From contig CAMYIZ010000030.1 in the NCBI GenBank assembly GCA_947258585.1, forward strand, positions 1 to 64,000: a DNA stretch of 64,000 nt. The letters run 5' to 3'. The stretch is from an uncultured Haliea sp. (lineage in GTDB: Bacteria > Pseudomonadota > Gammaproteobacteria > Pseudomonadales > Halieaceae). The position numbers were made by a program, and so were the translations under genes. This document shows positions 45,672-54,769 of the stretch, piece after piece. Under the pieces are notes generated by a model that worked only from the letters and a program-made list of their open reading frames with translations, had not been told where the DNA came from and ran no database searches. Position 1 is the first letter of the stretch; every line of letters starts with the position of its first letter.

Positions 45672-47239
45672 GCCGGGCAGCCGCCATCCGCGGCACGGGG
45701 TCGATTGCGCAGCCGGTTGCGCAGGGCAACCGCCGATACCCGCAGCAGCCCTGCCGCCGCCCCGATGTCGCCGCCGCTGTCGACCAGCGCCCGCTGCAAC
45801 TCGGGCTCTGGCACTTGCGAAGCCAGCCGCAGGCCGAGTTCGGGCAGGCGCCGGTAGAGCGCCTGGCGGCTCACCCCGGCGCGACGCGCGGCTGCCGCGA
45901 TCTCGTAGCGCTCCTGTTCCAGCAATGCACGCAGGGCATCATCGCCAAGCTGCACCGGCGCCTGCTGGGCCTGGGCACACTCCTCGGCCACGGCGGCCAC
46001 CGACGGCTGCAGCAGCAATGCGGGAGGCTGTAGCCCGGTATCGCTGTCGAGCACAATCTGGCGGGCGCAGTTGGCCAGCTCGCGAACATTGCCGGGCCAT
46101 GCATGGCCCAGGCAGAGGTGGAACAACTCCGCCCACTGGGCAACCCGCAGTTCATCCGCGCCCTCCCCGGGCAGCAGCGATGGCCGCCCGGTCTCGGCAC
46201 AGGCCCGGTTGATGAAGTAGCAGAGCAGCTCGCCGATATCTTCCGGATGCGCGCGCAGTGGCGCCACCTGCACCTCGGCACTCCCGAGACGATGGCGCAG
46301 GGCTCCGCGGAATTTGCTGTCGGAGCCCTCCAGGTCCGCATCCGTCGCCGAGATTACCCGCACATTGACCTTCTCCAGCTTGCCGCCCACGGGCTGCACC
46401 TCCCGCTCCTGCAGGGCGCGCAGCAGCTGGGCCTGGACGTCGTCGGGGGTATCGCCGATTTCATCCAGGAACAGGCTGCCGCCATGGGCCTGCTGGAAGT
46501 AGCCGGGGTTATTGCGATCCGCCCCCGTAAAGGCGCCGCGCACGCTGCCAAACAGGGCTGCGGGGGCGACACCCGCGGGAATCGCCGCCATGTTCACCGC
46601 TACCAGCGGCCCCGACCCACGCGGGCTCAGCTGGTGCAGCGCCCGCGCAACCAGCTCCTTGCCGCTGCCGGTTTCCCCGCGAACCAGTACATCCAGGCCG
46701 CTGTGCGCCACCCGGGCGATCTGCCGCCGCAGGGATTGCATGTAGAAACTGCTGCCGCACAGGGCTGCGTGTTCATCCGCCAGGGGTGCGTCCGCGTCGA
46801 GCTCCCGGGGCATCGGCTGCTCACGTAACAGCAGCACGACGCTGTGCGCCAGCTGCAGGGCAACGCCGCGACGGAGTGCGGCACGATCCAGGATTTGCGC
46901 TGAGTTCACCCAGCTGCCGTCGACGCGACAGCGGCAGGCTGCAGGATGCGGCTCGATGGTTACGCCCGCGGCCGCGAACGACAAGGACAGGGCCTGGCGG
47001 CTGACGTGGGGGTCATCCAGTGGCCGGGCCCGGGCTGCGCTGGTACGACTGAACAGCGGCTGCTGCCGACCCAGCACGAGGGGCCTGGTGACGCGCTCGG
47101 GAACCAGCCAGCGTTCACCGATGCGACGAGGGTCGGGATGAAAGACAATGGTCACTACCCGGGCGGTGCCAGCCTGGTTCCCAGCGAGCCGGGCAAACAC
47201 CGAAGGCAGGGTCGCGTCCGTGCGGGAATATTCCGACAT
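45668..47239 (-). CDS. FHA-domain sigma54-dependent transcriptional activator
   Basis: 523 residues. An N-terminal FHA domain (about 30-140; LVLGRQQPLFSR and VSRQALSL) would bind phosphothreonine. The AAA+ domain has Walker A GETGSGKE (188-195), GAFTGA sigma54 loop (235-240) and LFLDEIGD Walker B. A Fis-like HTH closes the chain, and the region before it contains a second Fis-like helix pair. Coupled to the kinase gene downstream, it is probably activated by phosphorylation or by a phosphorylated partner. ATG 47239 replaces the tracked TTG two codons upstream. Confidence 0.88.
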   Translation of the reverse strand: MSEYSRTDATLPSVFARLAGNQAGTARVVTIVFHPDPRRIGERWLVPERVTRPLVLGRQQPLFSRTSAARARPLDDPHVSRQALSLSFAAAGVTIEPHPAACRCRVDGSWVNSAQILDRAALRRGVALQLAHSVVLLLREQPMPRELDADAPLADEHAALCGSSFYMQSLRRQIARVAHSGLDVLVRGETGSGKELVARALHQLSPRGSGPLVAVNMAAIPAGVAPAALFGSVRGAFTGADRNNPGYFQQAHGGSLFLDEIGDTPDDVQAQLLRALQEREVQPVGGKLEKVNVRVISATDADLEGSDSKFRGALRHRLGSAEVQVAPLRAHPEDIGELLCYFINRACAETGRPSLLPGEGADELRVAQWAELFHLCLGHAWPGNVRELANCARQIVLDSDTGLQPPALLLQPSVAAVAEECAQAQQAPVQLGDDALRALLEQERYEIAAAARRAGVSRQALYRRLPELGLRLASQVPEPELQRALVDSGGDIGAAAGLLRVSAVALRNRLRNRPRAADGGCPA

Positions 47240-47360
47240 AGGCAAACCTGTGCTGCTCTGGGCAACCGTACGTTATACGGAGTCTAGCAGGGGTGTTGCC
47301 ACCCCGCCCATTTTGGCCGCATTTGACGTCGTTGCGCGCCCTGCGCTGCCGCGGCAGCGA

Positions 47361-48203
47361 TCAGGCCAGAATGGCAAACACCGCGATCACCACCACCCAG
47401 ACCACGCCACTGCGAAACAGCAGGCCGGCCAGCGCCGCCACGTCACCAGCGGCCTGGCGGGAAGCGGAGTCACCGCTTGCGCTTCCGGCCGCCGCGCTGC
47501 CGACGGCCAGCAGCAGAGTCGAGCCGTCAGCCCAGGTGTCCAGCAGCGCCGCCACCAGCTCATCGCGACTGCGCACAAAATCACCGGCAATGGCAAATGT
47601 GGCCAGCAACAGGCGCACCGGCAACCAGTCGAGCAGGAACAGCAGCACCACCGCGGGCCCGTCGTCCCCTTCAGCCTCCCGGTACAGCTGGAGCAGGCGA
47701 TAACCCAGCGCAGCCGCCGGCCCCAGCAGGACGAACCAGAAGACCACGGCAAACCAGCGCTGAAAGCCATCGTAGTAGAGACTGGCCTGAAGTTGCTGGT
47801 GCAGCTGCTCGGGCTCAAGGCCAGGATCCACCTCCTGCGGATCGCCGGCATGCAGCTCCTCCCGCAGGTACAGCCAGGCCCCCTCGCGGTTGCCCCGCTC
47901 GCAATAATCACGATAGCGGGCAATACGGGCGTGAAAATCACCGCGACCGAACGCGTACAGCAGCACCAGCGCGGCGGCGGCGATCCAGGGCAGGCCGAAC
48001 AGCAGCGGCCGCAGCAGATCCAGTAGCAGCAGCACCAGCAACAACGGCAGGCCAACCGTCAGCACCAGTTGCAGCCAGGGTAGCAGGCCGAATCCGTTGG
48101 CGCGGTCGCGCCAGTCCAGCCACCACCCGTCCCGGTGCAGCCAGGCCTCGGCACCCCACAGCTGGCGCAGGACCAGCGCCACGATAAACGCGAGAAAATT
48201 CAT
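47361..48203 (-). CDS. ampE: AmpE family inner-membrane protein
   Basis: 280 residues with four hydrophobic helices (about 2-16, 42-62, 145-170, 260-280) around a cytoplasmic ATP-binding-like middle. The N-terminus [12 protein letters not shown] and the ARYRDYCERGNREGAW segment fit AmpE, a sensory partner in the ampD-ampE cell-wall recycling locus. Overlaps ampD by 4 nt (ATGA). Confidence 0.88.
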   Translation of the reverse strand: MNFLAFIVALVLRQLWGAEAWLHRDGWWLDWRDRANGFGLLPWLQLVLTVGLPLLLVLLLLDLLRPLLFGLPWIAAAALVLLYAFGRGDFHARIARYRDYCERGNREGAWLYLREELHAGDPQEVDPGLEPEQLHQQLQASLYYDGFQRWFAVVFWFVLLGPAAALGYRLLQLYREAEGDDGPAVVLLFLLDWLPVRLLLATFAIAGDFVRSRDELVAALLDTWADGSTLLLAVGSAAAGSASGDSASRQAAGDVAALAGLLFRSGVVWVVVIAVFAILA

Positions 48204-48766
48204 GCATGCTCTCCTGTGGCTGCCAGACTGGCTCGATAGCGCGACCAGTCGAAGGCGGGACCGGGGTCCGTCTTGCGACCGGGAGCGATGTCCGCATGTC
48301 CCACGAGACGCTCCCGATCAAGTGCGGGGTAATGGGCGAACAGGCACCGGGTCAACGCCTCCAGGGTCCGGTACTGCGCATCCGTATAGGGCAGATTGTC
48401 GCTGCCCTCCAGCTCGATCCCGATGCTGAAATCATTGCAATTGTCGCGGCCGCGCCAGCAGGACAGGCCCGCATGCCAGGCGCGATCATCGACCGCGACA
48501 AACTGTACCAGCTCGCCGCAGCGACGCACCAGGAAGTGCGCGGAGACCTCCAGCCCCCGGATCTGCTCATAGTAGGGATGGGCATCCCAGTCCAGGCAAT
48601 TGGTGAACAGGCGCTCCACCTCTTCGCCGCCGAAACAGTCCGGCGGCAGGGAAATGTTGTGGATCACGATCAGCTCGGGCACCGCCCCCGCGGGCCGCGG
48701 GCCACAATTCGGGGACGCTACCTGCCGCGCCTGTGGAACCCAACCCCTGTCCAGTGTGTAGTGCAT
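48200..48766 (-). CDS. ampD: 1,6-anhydro-N-acetylmuramyl-L-alanine amidase
   Basis: 188-residue cytoplasmic zinc amidase that removes the peptide from anhydromuropeptides during murein recycling and thereby limits AmpR-driven beta-lactamase induction. Amidase_2 ligands are seen in [14 protein letters not shown] (His), [14 protein letters not shown] (His and Asp). NadC is divergent across 121 nt, the common ampD/nadC arrangement of gammaproteobacteria. Confidence 0.94.
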   Translation of the reverse strand: MHYTLDRGWVPQARQVASPNCGPRPAGAVPELIVIHNISLPPDCFGGEEVERLFTNCLDWDAHPYYEQIRGLEVSAHFLVRRCGELVQFVAVDDRAWHAGLSCWRGRDNCNDFSIGIELEGSDNLPYTDAQYRTLEALTRCLFAHYPALDRERLVGHADIAPGRKTDPGPAFDWSRYRASLAATGEHA

Positions 48767-48887
48767 GGCTCGCCCGCCGCTTTCCGGCCATCATAGACGA
48801 GCCGTGGCGGGGGCTCAACGCGGACCGTCACTGCTGCTACAATTCCCGCCCTTTACGCCGGCCCCAAACCACAGGATGCTGACCACC

Positions 48888-49724
48888 ATGCCCGCATTAA
48901 CCGACACCGATATCCAGGACAATGTGCGCGCCGCGCTGGCGGAGGACATCGGCAGCGGCGACATCACCGCCGCCCTGATTCCGGCGGAGGCCCTCGCCAC
49001 CGCCCGGGTCATCACCCGCGAGGACGGCGTTCTCTGTGGAAGCGCCTGGGTGGACGCTGTCTTTCACCAGGTGGACCCGAGCGTGACCGTGGACTGGAAC
49101 GCCGAGGACGGGGCGCCAATCCAGGCCAACAGCACCCTGTTCACCGCCCGGGGGCCCGCCCGCTCCCTGCTCACCGCCGAGCGCGCCGCCCTCAACTTCC
49201 TCCAGTTGCTCTCCGGTACCGCGACTCGCTGCAGCCACTATGCCGCTGTGGTGGCGGGCACCGGCGTACGCCTGCTGGATACCCGCAAAACCATACCCGG
49301 GCTGCGCAAGGCGCAGAAGTATGCCGTCCGCTGCGGCGGCTGCCACAACCACCGGATAGGCCTGTACGACGCCTTTCTGATCAAGGAAAACCATATCAGC
49401 GCCTGTGGCGGTATCGCGGCGGCGGTCAGCCAGGCCCGGGCCCAGGCTCCGGGCAAGCCGGTGGAGGTCGAAGTGGAGACCCTGGAGGAATTGCAGCAGG
49501 CGGTGGCCGCCGGCGCGGACCGGGTGATGCTGGACAACTTCAGCCTGCAGGACATGCGCCAGGCCGTGGCGCTGGTAGCGCGAAAACTGGAACTGGAGGC
49601 CTCCGGCAATATCACCAGCGACAACCTGCGGGCGGTCGCGGAAACCGGCGTGGACTATATCTCGATTGGCGCACTGACCAAGGACTGCAAGGCGCTGGAC
49701 CTCTCCCTGCGCCTGCTGGACTGA
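48888..49724 (+). CDS. nadC: nicotinate-nucleotide pyrophosphorylase (carboxylating)
   Basis: 278-residue quinolinate phosphoribosyltransferase of NAD synthesis. Signature segments: [39 protein letters not shown], the [11 protein letters not shown] lysine region, [11 protein letters not shown] and VMLDNFS. ATG 48888 gives a normal N-terminus; ATG 48876 adds four residues but AGG is too close to it. Divergent from ampD. Confidence 0.95.
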   Translation: MPALTDTDIQDNVRAALAEDIGSGDITAALIPAEALATARVITREDGVLCGSAWVDAVFHQVDPSVTVDWNAEDGAPIQANSTLFTARGPARSLLTAERAALNFLQLLSGTATRCSHYAAVVAGTGVRLLDTRKTIPGLRKAQKYAVRCGGCHNHRIGLYDAFLIKENHISACGGIAAAVSQARAQAPGKPVEVEVETLEELQQAVAAGADRVMLDNFSLQDMRQAVALVARKLELEASGNITSDNLRAVAETGVDYISIGALTKDCKALDLSLRLLD

Positions 49725-49745
49725 TCGCGCCGCCCGCAGCGCTGA

Positions 49746-50225
49746 TTACAGCAAGGCCCGCGCGCTGACAATCACGCCGTTGTTGTCGGCGTAAAGGTAA
49801 TCGCCCGGCGCGATGCGGGCGCTGCCGACCTGGATTGAGATGTCACGCTGTCCTTCACCCCGCTTCTCGGTTTTCAGCGGGGTGGCGCCCAGGGCCTTGA
49901 CCCCGAGCGCGGTCACGGCAATTTCATCCACGTCCCGCACCGCGCCATTGATCACCAGGCCGGCCCAGCCATTGCGCGCGGCCTCTTCCGCCAGCATGTC
50001 GCCCAGCAGGGCGCGGCGCAGGGAGCCGCCACCGTCGACGACGATCACCCTGCCCTCGCCGGCTTCGCTGACACATTGCTTGACCAGGGAGTTGTCCTCG
50101 TGACATTTGATCGTCACCACCCGGCCGGAGAACCGCGGGTGGGCGCCAAAGTTGCGGAACTGCAGGTCGATGACAACCGCCTCCGGCGCAGAATCAGTCA
50201 GGTCGGGCGTGGATATGTCCGTCAT
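49746..50225 (-). CDS. RraA-family protein
   Basis: 159-residue protein of the RraA/demethylmenaquinone-methyltransferase-like fold. GGGSLRRALLGDMLAEEAARNGWAG and NGAVRDVDEI contain the Arg/Asp residues used by the family for metal and oxyanion binding. True RraA inhibits RNase E; paralogues are HMG aldolases or oxaloacetate decarboxylases, so the role is not certain. ATG 50225 follows GGAGG with 6-nt spacing. It sits 10 nt downstream of the acyl-CoA dehydrogenase gene. Confidence 0.88.
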   Translation of the reverse strand: MTDISTPDLTDSAPEAVVIDLQFRNFGAHPRFSGRVVTIKCHEDNSLVKQCVSEAGEGRVIVVDGGGSLRRALLGDMLAEEAARNGWAGLVINGAVRDVDEIAVTALGVKALGATPLKTEKRGEGQRDISIQVGSARIAPGDYLYADNNGVIVSARALL

Positions 50226-50235
50226 CACGGGCCTC

Positions 50236-52005
50236 CTACAGCCAGTCGACCGGGTAGCTGTTCAGGGCGCCCGAAGCGGTGGCGATCGCACCGCCGTGGG
50301 CTGTGCAGCGCGGCAGGATCTGTTCGGCGTAAAACCGGGCCGTGGCGATTTTGCTGCGGTAGAAGTCGTTGTCCTCGCCCGCCGCAAGACGCTCGGTCGC
50401 CAGCAGTGCCGAGCGCGCCAGATGCCAGCCGCCGAACAGGTAGCCACACTGCATCAGGTAATCGAAGGAGGCCCCGAGCGCCACCTCCGGATCCGCCTGC
50501 AGCGCTTCCAGCACCTGCGTCGTGGCCTCCTCGGTACCGGCCAGGGCACGCCCCAGGCCGGCGCCGATCTGCTGCAGATCTCCCGCCTCGTGGCCTTTCA
50601 GCGCCGCCACGGTTGCCGCCACCTGCTCCAGGGCGTCGCGCATGGCACCGCCCTGGTCGCGGCCCAGCTTGCGGCTGACCAGGTCCGCCGCCTGGATGCC
50701 GTTGGTGCCTTCGTAGATCGAGGTAATGCGCACGTCCCGCAAAAACTGGGCAGCGCCGGTCTCCTCCACATAGCCCATGCCGCCGTGCACCTGCACCCCC
50801 ACGGAAGTCAGCTCCTGCCCCACTTCCGTCAGCCAACCCTTGATAACCGGGATCATCAGGTCGATGCGGAACTGCTGCCGGGCGCGCTCTTCCTCAGGCC
50901 CGCGGTGGGCCAGATCCATGGTCACCGCCTCGGTGTAGACAAAAGCACGCATGGCCTCAATCAGGGACTTCATGGTCAGCAGCATGCGCCGCACATCCGG
51001 GTGCTCGATGATGGCCACGCCACCCTGGACCCGCTCGCGGGCATAGGCGACCGCCTTCTGGTAGGCCCCCTCCGCGGCACCCAATCCCTGCACCCCGACC
51101 TTCAGGCGGGCCTCGTTCATCATGGTGAACATACAGGCAAGGCCGCGGTTTTCCTCGCCGACCAGGTAGCCGATGGCTCCCTCGCCGTCGCCGAAGGCCA
51201 TGACGCAGGTGGGGCTGCCGTGGATACCGAGCTTGTGTTCCGTAGAGACCGGGTAGACATCGTTGCGCTCACCCAGACTGCCATCGGCGTTGACCAGGAA
51301 CTTGGGGACCAGGAACAGGGAGATGCCGCGGCTGCCCTCGGGGGCGTCCGGGAGCTTGGCCAGTACCAGGTGGATAATGTTGTCGGTGGCGTCATGATCG
51401 CCCCAGGTGATGTAAATCTTCTGACCGTGGATGCGGTAGTGGTCGCCCTCGGGGACGGCGCGGGTTTTCATCACCCCGAGGTCGGAACCGGCACCCGACT
51501 CGGTCAGGTTCATGGTCCCGGCCCACTCTCCCGAGTGCATCTTGGGCAGATACAGCTGTTTCTGCTCCTCGCTGCCGTGGGCGTGGATGGCCAGCGCGGC
51601 GCCACTGCTGAGCATGGGTGCGAGCCCGAAGGCGAGGTTGGCGCTGTTCCACATCTCGCAGGCGGCCGTGGCATAGAGCTCAGGCAGACCCTGGCCGCCA
51701 TAGTCCGGGTCCGAGGAAATCCCCATCCAGCCGCCCGCGCCCAGCTGCCGCAGGGCATCCGCGTAGCCCGGGCTGAGGGTAATGGCCCCGTCGCTGCAGG
51801 TCGCCGGTTGTTCATCACCCACCCGGCGCAGGGGCGCGAGAACCCCGCCGGCGAGTTTGGCGCCCTCATCCAGCAGCGCGCTGGTAAGCTCCGGGCCCAG
51901 GCCAAGCTCGGTGAACGCGGGCAGGTTGCCCAGCGTGCCGCCCACATCGAGCAGCTCCTCGATCAGGAAAGTCATGTCTTCAACGGGGGCGCGATAACTG
52001 CTCAT
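50236..52005 (-). CDS. acyl-CoA dehydrogenase with extended C-terminal domain (DmdC-like)
   Basis: 589-residue flavoprotein. The N-terminal MSSYRAPVEDMTFLIEEL is the hallmark of the long ACAD group that includes 3-methylmercaptopropionyl-CoA dehydrogenases (DmdC). FAD-binding and catalytic regions are seen in MNLTESGAGSDLG, QKIYITWGDHD and the IYEGTNGIQAADLVSRKL helix; an extra C-terminal domain follows from about 470. It probably oxidises a medium or thio-substituted acyl-CoA. A promoter and dyad lie just upstream. Confidence 0.9.
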   Translation of the reverse strand: MSSYRAPVEDMTFLIEELLDVGGTLGNLPAFTELGLGPELTSALLDEGAKLAGGVLAPLRRVGDEQPATCSDGAITLSPGYADALRQLGAGGWMGISSDPDYGGQGLPELYATAACEMWNSANLAFGLAPMLSSGAALAIHAHGSEEQKQLYLPKMHSGEWAGTMNLTESGAGSDLGVMKTRAVPEGDHYRIHGQKIYITWGDHDATDNIIHLVLAKLPDAPEGSRGISLFLVPKFLVNADGSLGERNDVYPVSTEHKLGIHGSPTCVMAFGDGEGAIGYLVGEENRGLACMFTMMNEARLKVGVQGLGAAEGAYQKAVAYARERVQGGVAIIEHPDVRRMLLTMKSLIEAMRAFVYTEAVTMDLAHRGPEEERARQQFRIDLMIPVIKGWLTEVGQELTSVGVQVHGGMGYVEETGAAQFLRDVRITSIYEGTNGIQAADLVSRKLGRDQGGAMRDALEQVAATVAALKGHEAGDLQQIGAGLGRALAGTEEATTQVLEALQADPEVALGASFDYLMQCGYLFGGWHLARSALLATERLAAGEDNDFYRSKIATARFYAEQILPRCTAHGGAIATASGALNSYPVDWL

Positions 52006-52044
52006 TGGGCGGTCGTCCTTATCTTCCAGTGCAACAAAGGACGT

Positions 52045-52050
52045 ATTATA
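52045..52050 (-). promoter_or_regulatory. -10 element for the acyl-CoA dehydrogenase gene
   Basis: Perfect TATAAT on the minus strand, about 40 nt upstream of ATG 52005. The -35 position is a poor match and is covered by the dyad at 52063-52080. Confidence 0.5.
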
Positions 52051-52062
52051 ACCAGCTATGCA

Positions 52063-52080
52063 CCAGGATCGTGCTCCTGG
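52063..52080 (-). promoter_or_regulatory. dyad over the -35 region of the acyl-CoA dehydrogenase promoter
   Basis: CCAGGA and TCCTGG, 6-nt arms with 6-nt spacer. A plausible regulator site because it replaces a recognisable -35 box. Downstream, 52081-52319 holds no gene or motif I can support; base composition becomes less GC-rich there. Confidence 0.4.
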
Positions 52081-52319
52081 AGGCAAATTTCGAACGCAGC
52101 TTCCCTGCCCCCTGTGCATTGCTGGAGGCGCTCATCGGCACTGGTAGGTCACGACAATACACTGGCTATTCAGTAGAGAACAGTTCGCGTACTTTTCCTG
52201 CCTTCATCTGGAAAGGGAACGGCCTCAAAATCCCCGAAGTTCTGCGGCACAGCCACCGTCTACGCCAAACCTGGAAACACACACCTGTTCGGCAAGCGAA
52301 GCAGAACCGGTCAAATGGA

Positions 52320-53435
52320 CTAGATAGGTTCAGCCACAGCGCGAAACATTTCTATTGAGGCCTTTACCTGGTCCGGAGGAGGCGCCAGACCCAGTTGTCC
52401 GCGACATATCTCCAATGAGGCATCGACAATATACTTACAGCGATCATAGCGCCGGGACTGATACGCAGAGAAAGCGTCAGTTGGCGTGCTGGCGCGATCG
52501 ATTTCTTCCGCGAGGACAATCGCATCCTCGATGGCCATCCCTGCCCCTTGCCCAAGGTGTGGTGTCGTGGCATGAACCGCGTCACCCAGCAGAACAACCC
52601 GCCCCACATACCAGTCACTCTCCATAAACATACCTTCCAAAGGCCGGTATACGACACCTGAATCATCAGTTATCTGTTTGGCCAATTCAGCAATCCTGGG
52701 CGAGGTTTTGGGAACCTTGTCACGCATCACCGCGGCAAGGCCTTCTGTGGGGTAGCGTTTGTTATCTGGTTCAGCGGTTGTCAGGTACATATACATGAGT
52801 TCATCGGACAGTGGCACCAGTCCAAGCCCGGTTTGCCCTTCGTATACGTGCAGGCAGGTTACGTCGGCAGGGCGGGTAAAATTGTACCGCCAGACAGATT
52901 GGCCGGTGAATTCGGGTTCTGGCGCACCAGCGAACAACATTCTACGCGTGGAGGAATAGACGCCGTCCGCGGCAACCACCAGGTCAAATTTACCGCGACT
53001 TCCATCCGAGAACCAGACGTTCACTTTCTGGCCGTCATCCTCAATAGTATCGGCTACGACACCCAGCCTGATCTCCGCACCCGCAGCCTTGGCTCTGTCG
53101 CCCAGTACCTTGTGCAATGCGGGACGGCCAATACCCACATTGGCGGGTTTTCCCTCAACCAGCTTGGGCGAAGGAATTTCTGCCACACGCTCGCCAGTGG
53201 GAATATAAACCTCTATACCATCGTAGCCATAGCCTGCCTCGAGATAGTCATCCAGAATCCCCAGCCGCTCCATTGCGCGAATCACATTCGACTGCTGAAT
53301 AATGCCGACCCCGTAAACGCTCCACTCAGGATCCTTTTCAATGATCGTCAGCTTGTGATCATACTCGCCGAGGGCGATGGCAGTGGTCAGGCCACCAATA
53401 CCGCCACCAATAATCAGAATATCCTGCTGCTTCAT
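52320..53435 (-). CDS. FAD-dependent aromatic-ring monooxygenase (group A, UbiH/PHBH type)
   Basis: 371-residue flavin monooxygenase. The dinucleotide motif GGGIGG is at 10-15, the DG motif in AADGVYSSTR at 157-158, and the GD motif LLGDAVHATTPHLGQG at 284-285. Such enzymes hydroxylate phenolic rings with NAD(P)H and O2. As the last gene of an operon encoding a ring-cleavage dioxygenase, it probably creates the catechol-type substrate. The 3' flank has no obvious terminator. Confidence 0.88.
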   Translation of the reverse strand: MKQQDILIIGGGIGGLTTAIALGEYDHKLTIIEKDPEWSVYGVGIIQQSNVIRAMERLGILDDYLEAGYGYDGIEVYIPTGERVAEIPSPKLVEGKPANVGIGRPALHKVLGDRAKAAGAEIRLGVVADTIEDDGQKVNVWFSDGSRGKFDLVVAADGVYSSTRRMLFAGAPEPEFTGQSVWRYNFTRPADVTCLHVYEGQTGLGLVPLSDELMYMYLTTAEPDNKRYPTEGLAAVMRDKVPKTSPRIAELAKQITDDSGVVYRPLEGMFMESDWYVGRVVLLGDAVHATTPHLGQGAGMAIEDAIVLAEEIDRASTPTDAFSAYQSRRYDRCKYIVDASLEICRGQLGLAPPPDQVKASIEMFRAVAEPI

Positions 53436-53478
53436 TTCTCTCTCCTAGGTGCCTTACAGCGCCTGCTGTCGGTCGTTG

Positions 53479-53823
53479 TCAGCACTCGACAATGACCTTT
53501 CCATCCTGCGATATCGACAGCGAAACCGTGGGTAAAGACTCCCCCAGACAGGGGCCGTGTACACAGAGTCCGGTTTCAATCTCGAATTTGGCACCATGGG
53601 CAGCACAAACAATAAATTCTGCCGAGCTATCCAGGTAGCCATCCTTGCGCCAGGGAAGGGTCGTAGTACCGCGATAATGCGGACACTCATCCCTGTACGC
53701 AAAAACCCTGCCGCGCTTGCGCACCACAAACAGGGTATCCCTGCCCTGCCCATCTGGATCGAAACCCCGGGTGCTGTCATCCTCCAGATCATCCAGATGG
53801 CACAGGACACGCCGTGCCTCCAT
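53479..53823 (-). CDS. Rieske [2Fe-2S] ferredoxin-like protein
   Basis: 114 residues with the Rieske ligands in CPHYRG (Cys47, His49) and CAAHGAKF (Cys73, His76); the 23-residue spacing is longer than usual. It resembles ferredoxins of ring-hydroxylating systems, but no oxygenase alpha subunit is present in the operon, so its partner is unclear. ATG 53823 replaces a longer start. It begins 2 nt after the VOC gene stop. Confidence 0.85.
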   Translation of the reverse strand: MEARRVLCHLDDLEDDSTRGFDPDGQGRDTLFVVRKRGRVFAYRDECPHYRGTTTLPWRKDGYLDSSAEFIVCAAHGAKFEIETGLCVHGPCLGESLPTVSLSISQDGKVIVEC

Positions 53824-53825
53824 CA

Positions 53826-54755
53826 CTATTTCCCCGGCGGCGGCCCACCCATGGGCGCCCACTTCTCGCGATACTGAAGGAGGAAAGCCTGTGAGGTGTC
53901 TGCCCCCGGAGGAGCCTCCCTCGCCACCCAGCTATCATCGTGCAGGTCCATGTCGGCATCGAACTCCATGTTGCAGCCAAACGGACTCTTGAAGTACCAG
54001 AACCAGTTGGAACCAAACAAGTGACGCCCCGGCCCCCAAAAGCTCTGATAGCCCTTGTTGACCATATTGGTACCCGCCTGCATGACGTCGCTCGGCCCAC
54101 CCATATGGAAGGTAAAATGCTCAATCCCCTTCATGTGCGGTGGGGTCTGGATAAAAAACAGGGTGTGATGATCATCCGTGCCCGCCGGCCTCATGAACGG
54201 ACCGGTGTTGTGGAAGCGGTCGGTAGTGATAAAGCCCAGGCGATCACGATAAAAGGCCTCCGCCCTGGCATAGTCGGGAACAAAGTAGACGACGTGGGAA
54301 AGGCTACGGGGACGGGGCCTCGCATCTTTCTCAATGCCAATTGAATTCACTGGCCTCTTTGCCGATGCGCCTGGTGCATTCACCATTTCGGCGGGCAGCG
54401 CCAGCGCTCGTCTTGTGCTCACCTGAAATCCGAGAGTGAATCCCAGGTCGTCAACCGTCTCCAGCGAACCATCCTCCAGACGCTTGACCTCGCGATCCTT
54501 TTTCAGCTCGGCCTCTATGGCATCCAGAGTTTGCGCGTCGCCACAACCGTAAATCGTCTTGCGCAGAGTGGTACCGGTATCCAACGCGGAGGGAAGTGAC
54601 GGGTCGCCCTTGGGCAAGATCAACAAGCCCGTGCCGTCCAGAGCCTCGAACCGACCGTTTCCTCGCCCTTCAAGGCCATAGTCAGTGACGAACAGGGTGC
54701 AATCGTCAACGTTATCTACGCCGAAAACCAATAAATCAGGACCAATAATATTCAT
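53826..54755 (-). CDS. extradiol (VOC-fold) ring-cleavage dioxygenase
   Basis: 309 residues, the two-module size of type I extradiol dioxygenases. The second module has the 2-His-1-Glu iron site: His154 (LSHVVYF), His213 (GIEHFTFH) and Glu264 (CNMEFDADMD). DHHTLFF supplies the expected active-site His. It would open a catechol next to its hydroxyls. Neighbouring genes supply a monooxygenase and hydrolases for the cleaved product. Substrate unknown; bicyclic catechols are typical for this family. Confidence 0.88.
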   Translation of the reverse strand: MNIIGPDLLVFGVDNVDDCTLFVTDYGLEGRGNGRFEALDGTGLLILPKGDPSLPSALDTGTTLRKTIYGCGDAQTLDAIEAELKKDREVKRLEDGSLETVDDLGFTLGFQVSTRRALALPAEMVNAPGASAKRPVNSIGIEKDARPRPRSLSHVVYFVPDYARAEAFYRDRLGFITTDRFHNTGPFMRPAGTDDHHTLFFIQTPPHMKGIEHFTFHMGGPSDVMQAGTNMVNKGYQSFWGPGRHLFGSNWFWYFKSPFGCNMEFDADMDLHDDSWVAREAPPGADTSQAFLLQYREKWAPMGGPPPGK

Positions 54756-54769
54756 GAAGATATTCCCTC

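Noticed and set aside
47148-48026. Plus-strand ORF over ampE
   Set aside because: Gln/His-rich shadow frame antisense to a membrane protein.
52005-52358. 117-codon plus-strand ORF between acyl-CoA dehydrogenase and the FAD monooxygenase
   Set aside because: No SD, no domain, and it overlaps the minus-strand promoter and gene ends.
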